Source: CAZZCN01 sp964652975 (GTDB lineage Bacteria > Bacillota > Clostridia > Saccharofermentanales > UBA5734). Taken from it: DNA of 14,818 nucleotides. The stretch spans positions 1 through 14,818 of the forward strand of contig CAZZCN010000067.1 in assembly GCA_964652975.1 (NCBI GenBank). Direction: 5' to 3'. The notes below the pieces were generated by a model. It searched no databases, had not been told where the DNA came from, and worked only from the letters and a program-made list of their open reading frames with translations. How positions within the stretch are numbered: position 1 is the first letter of the stretch; each line of letters opens with the position of its first letter. A program made the translations under genes and the position numbers. This document shows positions 14,602 through 14,818 of the stretch, piece by piece.

Positions 14602-14676
14602 TTATAAAATTGAATTTTTCGTATAATTATAAATTTGAAATTTTCGTATAAATTGTAAACTGGAGGTTTTCGTGAT
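14602..14676. repeat. Three short tandem repeats of about 25 bp
   Basis: Units at 14602-14626 and 14627-14651 differ at only a few positions (TTATAAA-TTGAA-TTTTCGTATAA type), and a more diverged third copy follows to about 14676. They fill the A/T-rich region just upstream of the znu -35 box and downstream of the tRNA terminator. No gene is seen here. Confidence 0.55.
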
Positions 14677-14701
14677 TATAGGCTTTTACTGTAATATTTA
14701 T

Positions 14702-14740
14702 AAAACAAGCTCCATCTCTAAAAAAGATGGAGCTCGTTTT
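14702..14740 (-). terminator. Rho-independent terminator after tRNA-Pro
   Basis: A perfect 10-bp stem, AGCTCCATCT (14708-14717) with AGATGGAGCT (14725-14734), has a 7-base loop. AAAAC/GTTTT flanks extend the pairing past one mismatch and give a T-rich tail on the minus strand. It follows the tRNA gene by a few bases and would insulate the znu promoter region. The symmetry could also let it stop rightward transcription. Confidence 0.8.
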
Positions 14741-14741
14741 A

Positions 14742-14818
<77 letters not shown>

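Overview
The window is AT-rich chromosomal DNA from a low-GC Gram-positive bacterium, most likely a clostridium (inference). The pointers are strong GGAGG-type ribosome binding sites, solute-binding proteins that carry lipoboxes and so would be membrane-anchored, ATG/TTG starts, and protein styles typical of Clostridia. No phage, insertion sequence, rRNA or CRISPR array is visible. All genes are packed with short gaps and no stretch above about 230 bases lacks a gene.

Left part, 1-5600. A leftward aldo/keto reductase is cut by the window edge. Rightward come a small single-domain rhodanese (278-628), a large PEP/pyruvate-binding (PPDK-N type) protein (747-3335) and, overlapping it, a P1B-2 type Zn/Cd/Pb efflux ATPase (3317-5446). 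The large protein looks like a degenerate KaiC/RecA-like domain fused to an ATP-grasp domain and a further conserved C-terminal domain, with none of the usual phosphotransfer domains. A 41-codon remnant of an AraC-family regulator follows the ATPase.

Middle part, 5600-11550, all leftward. A four-gene osmoprotectant (glycine betaine/choline type) ABC importer has the gene order of E. coli yehZYXW: lipoprotein, long permease, ATPase, short permease. A FAD-dependent dihydrolipoyl-dehydrogenase-like enzyme lies downstream. Three different repeat expansions sit on this operon: a tetranucleotide repeat between two good sigma-A promoters, an in-frame triplet tract coding Asn/Ser inside the ATPase CBS domain, and an array of six degenerate units of about 38 bp at the 3' end of the last gene.

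Right part, 11540-14818, also leftward. A complete zinc uptake operon znuA-znuC-znuB-zur has tight coupling (ATGA overlaps at two junctions). It is driven by a consensus promoter (TTGACA, 17 bp, TAAAAT) whose -10 end and start point are buried in a 45-bp palindrome, the likely Zur operator. Upstream lie short 25-bp repeats, a rho-independent terminator and a complete tRNA-Pro(UGG) gene.

Together the window carries zinc import with its own repressor, a soft-metal exporter and osmoprotectant import. The most unusual items are the repeat expansions focused on the osmoprotectant operon and the domain make-up of the PPDK-N protein encoded with the metal exporter.
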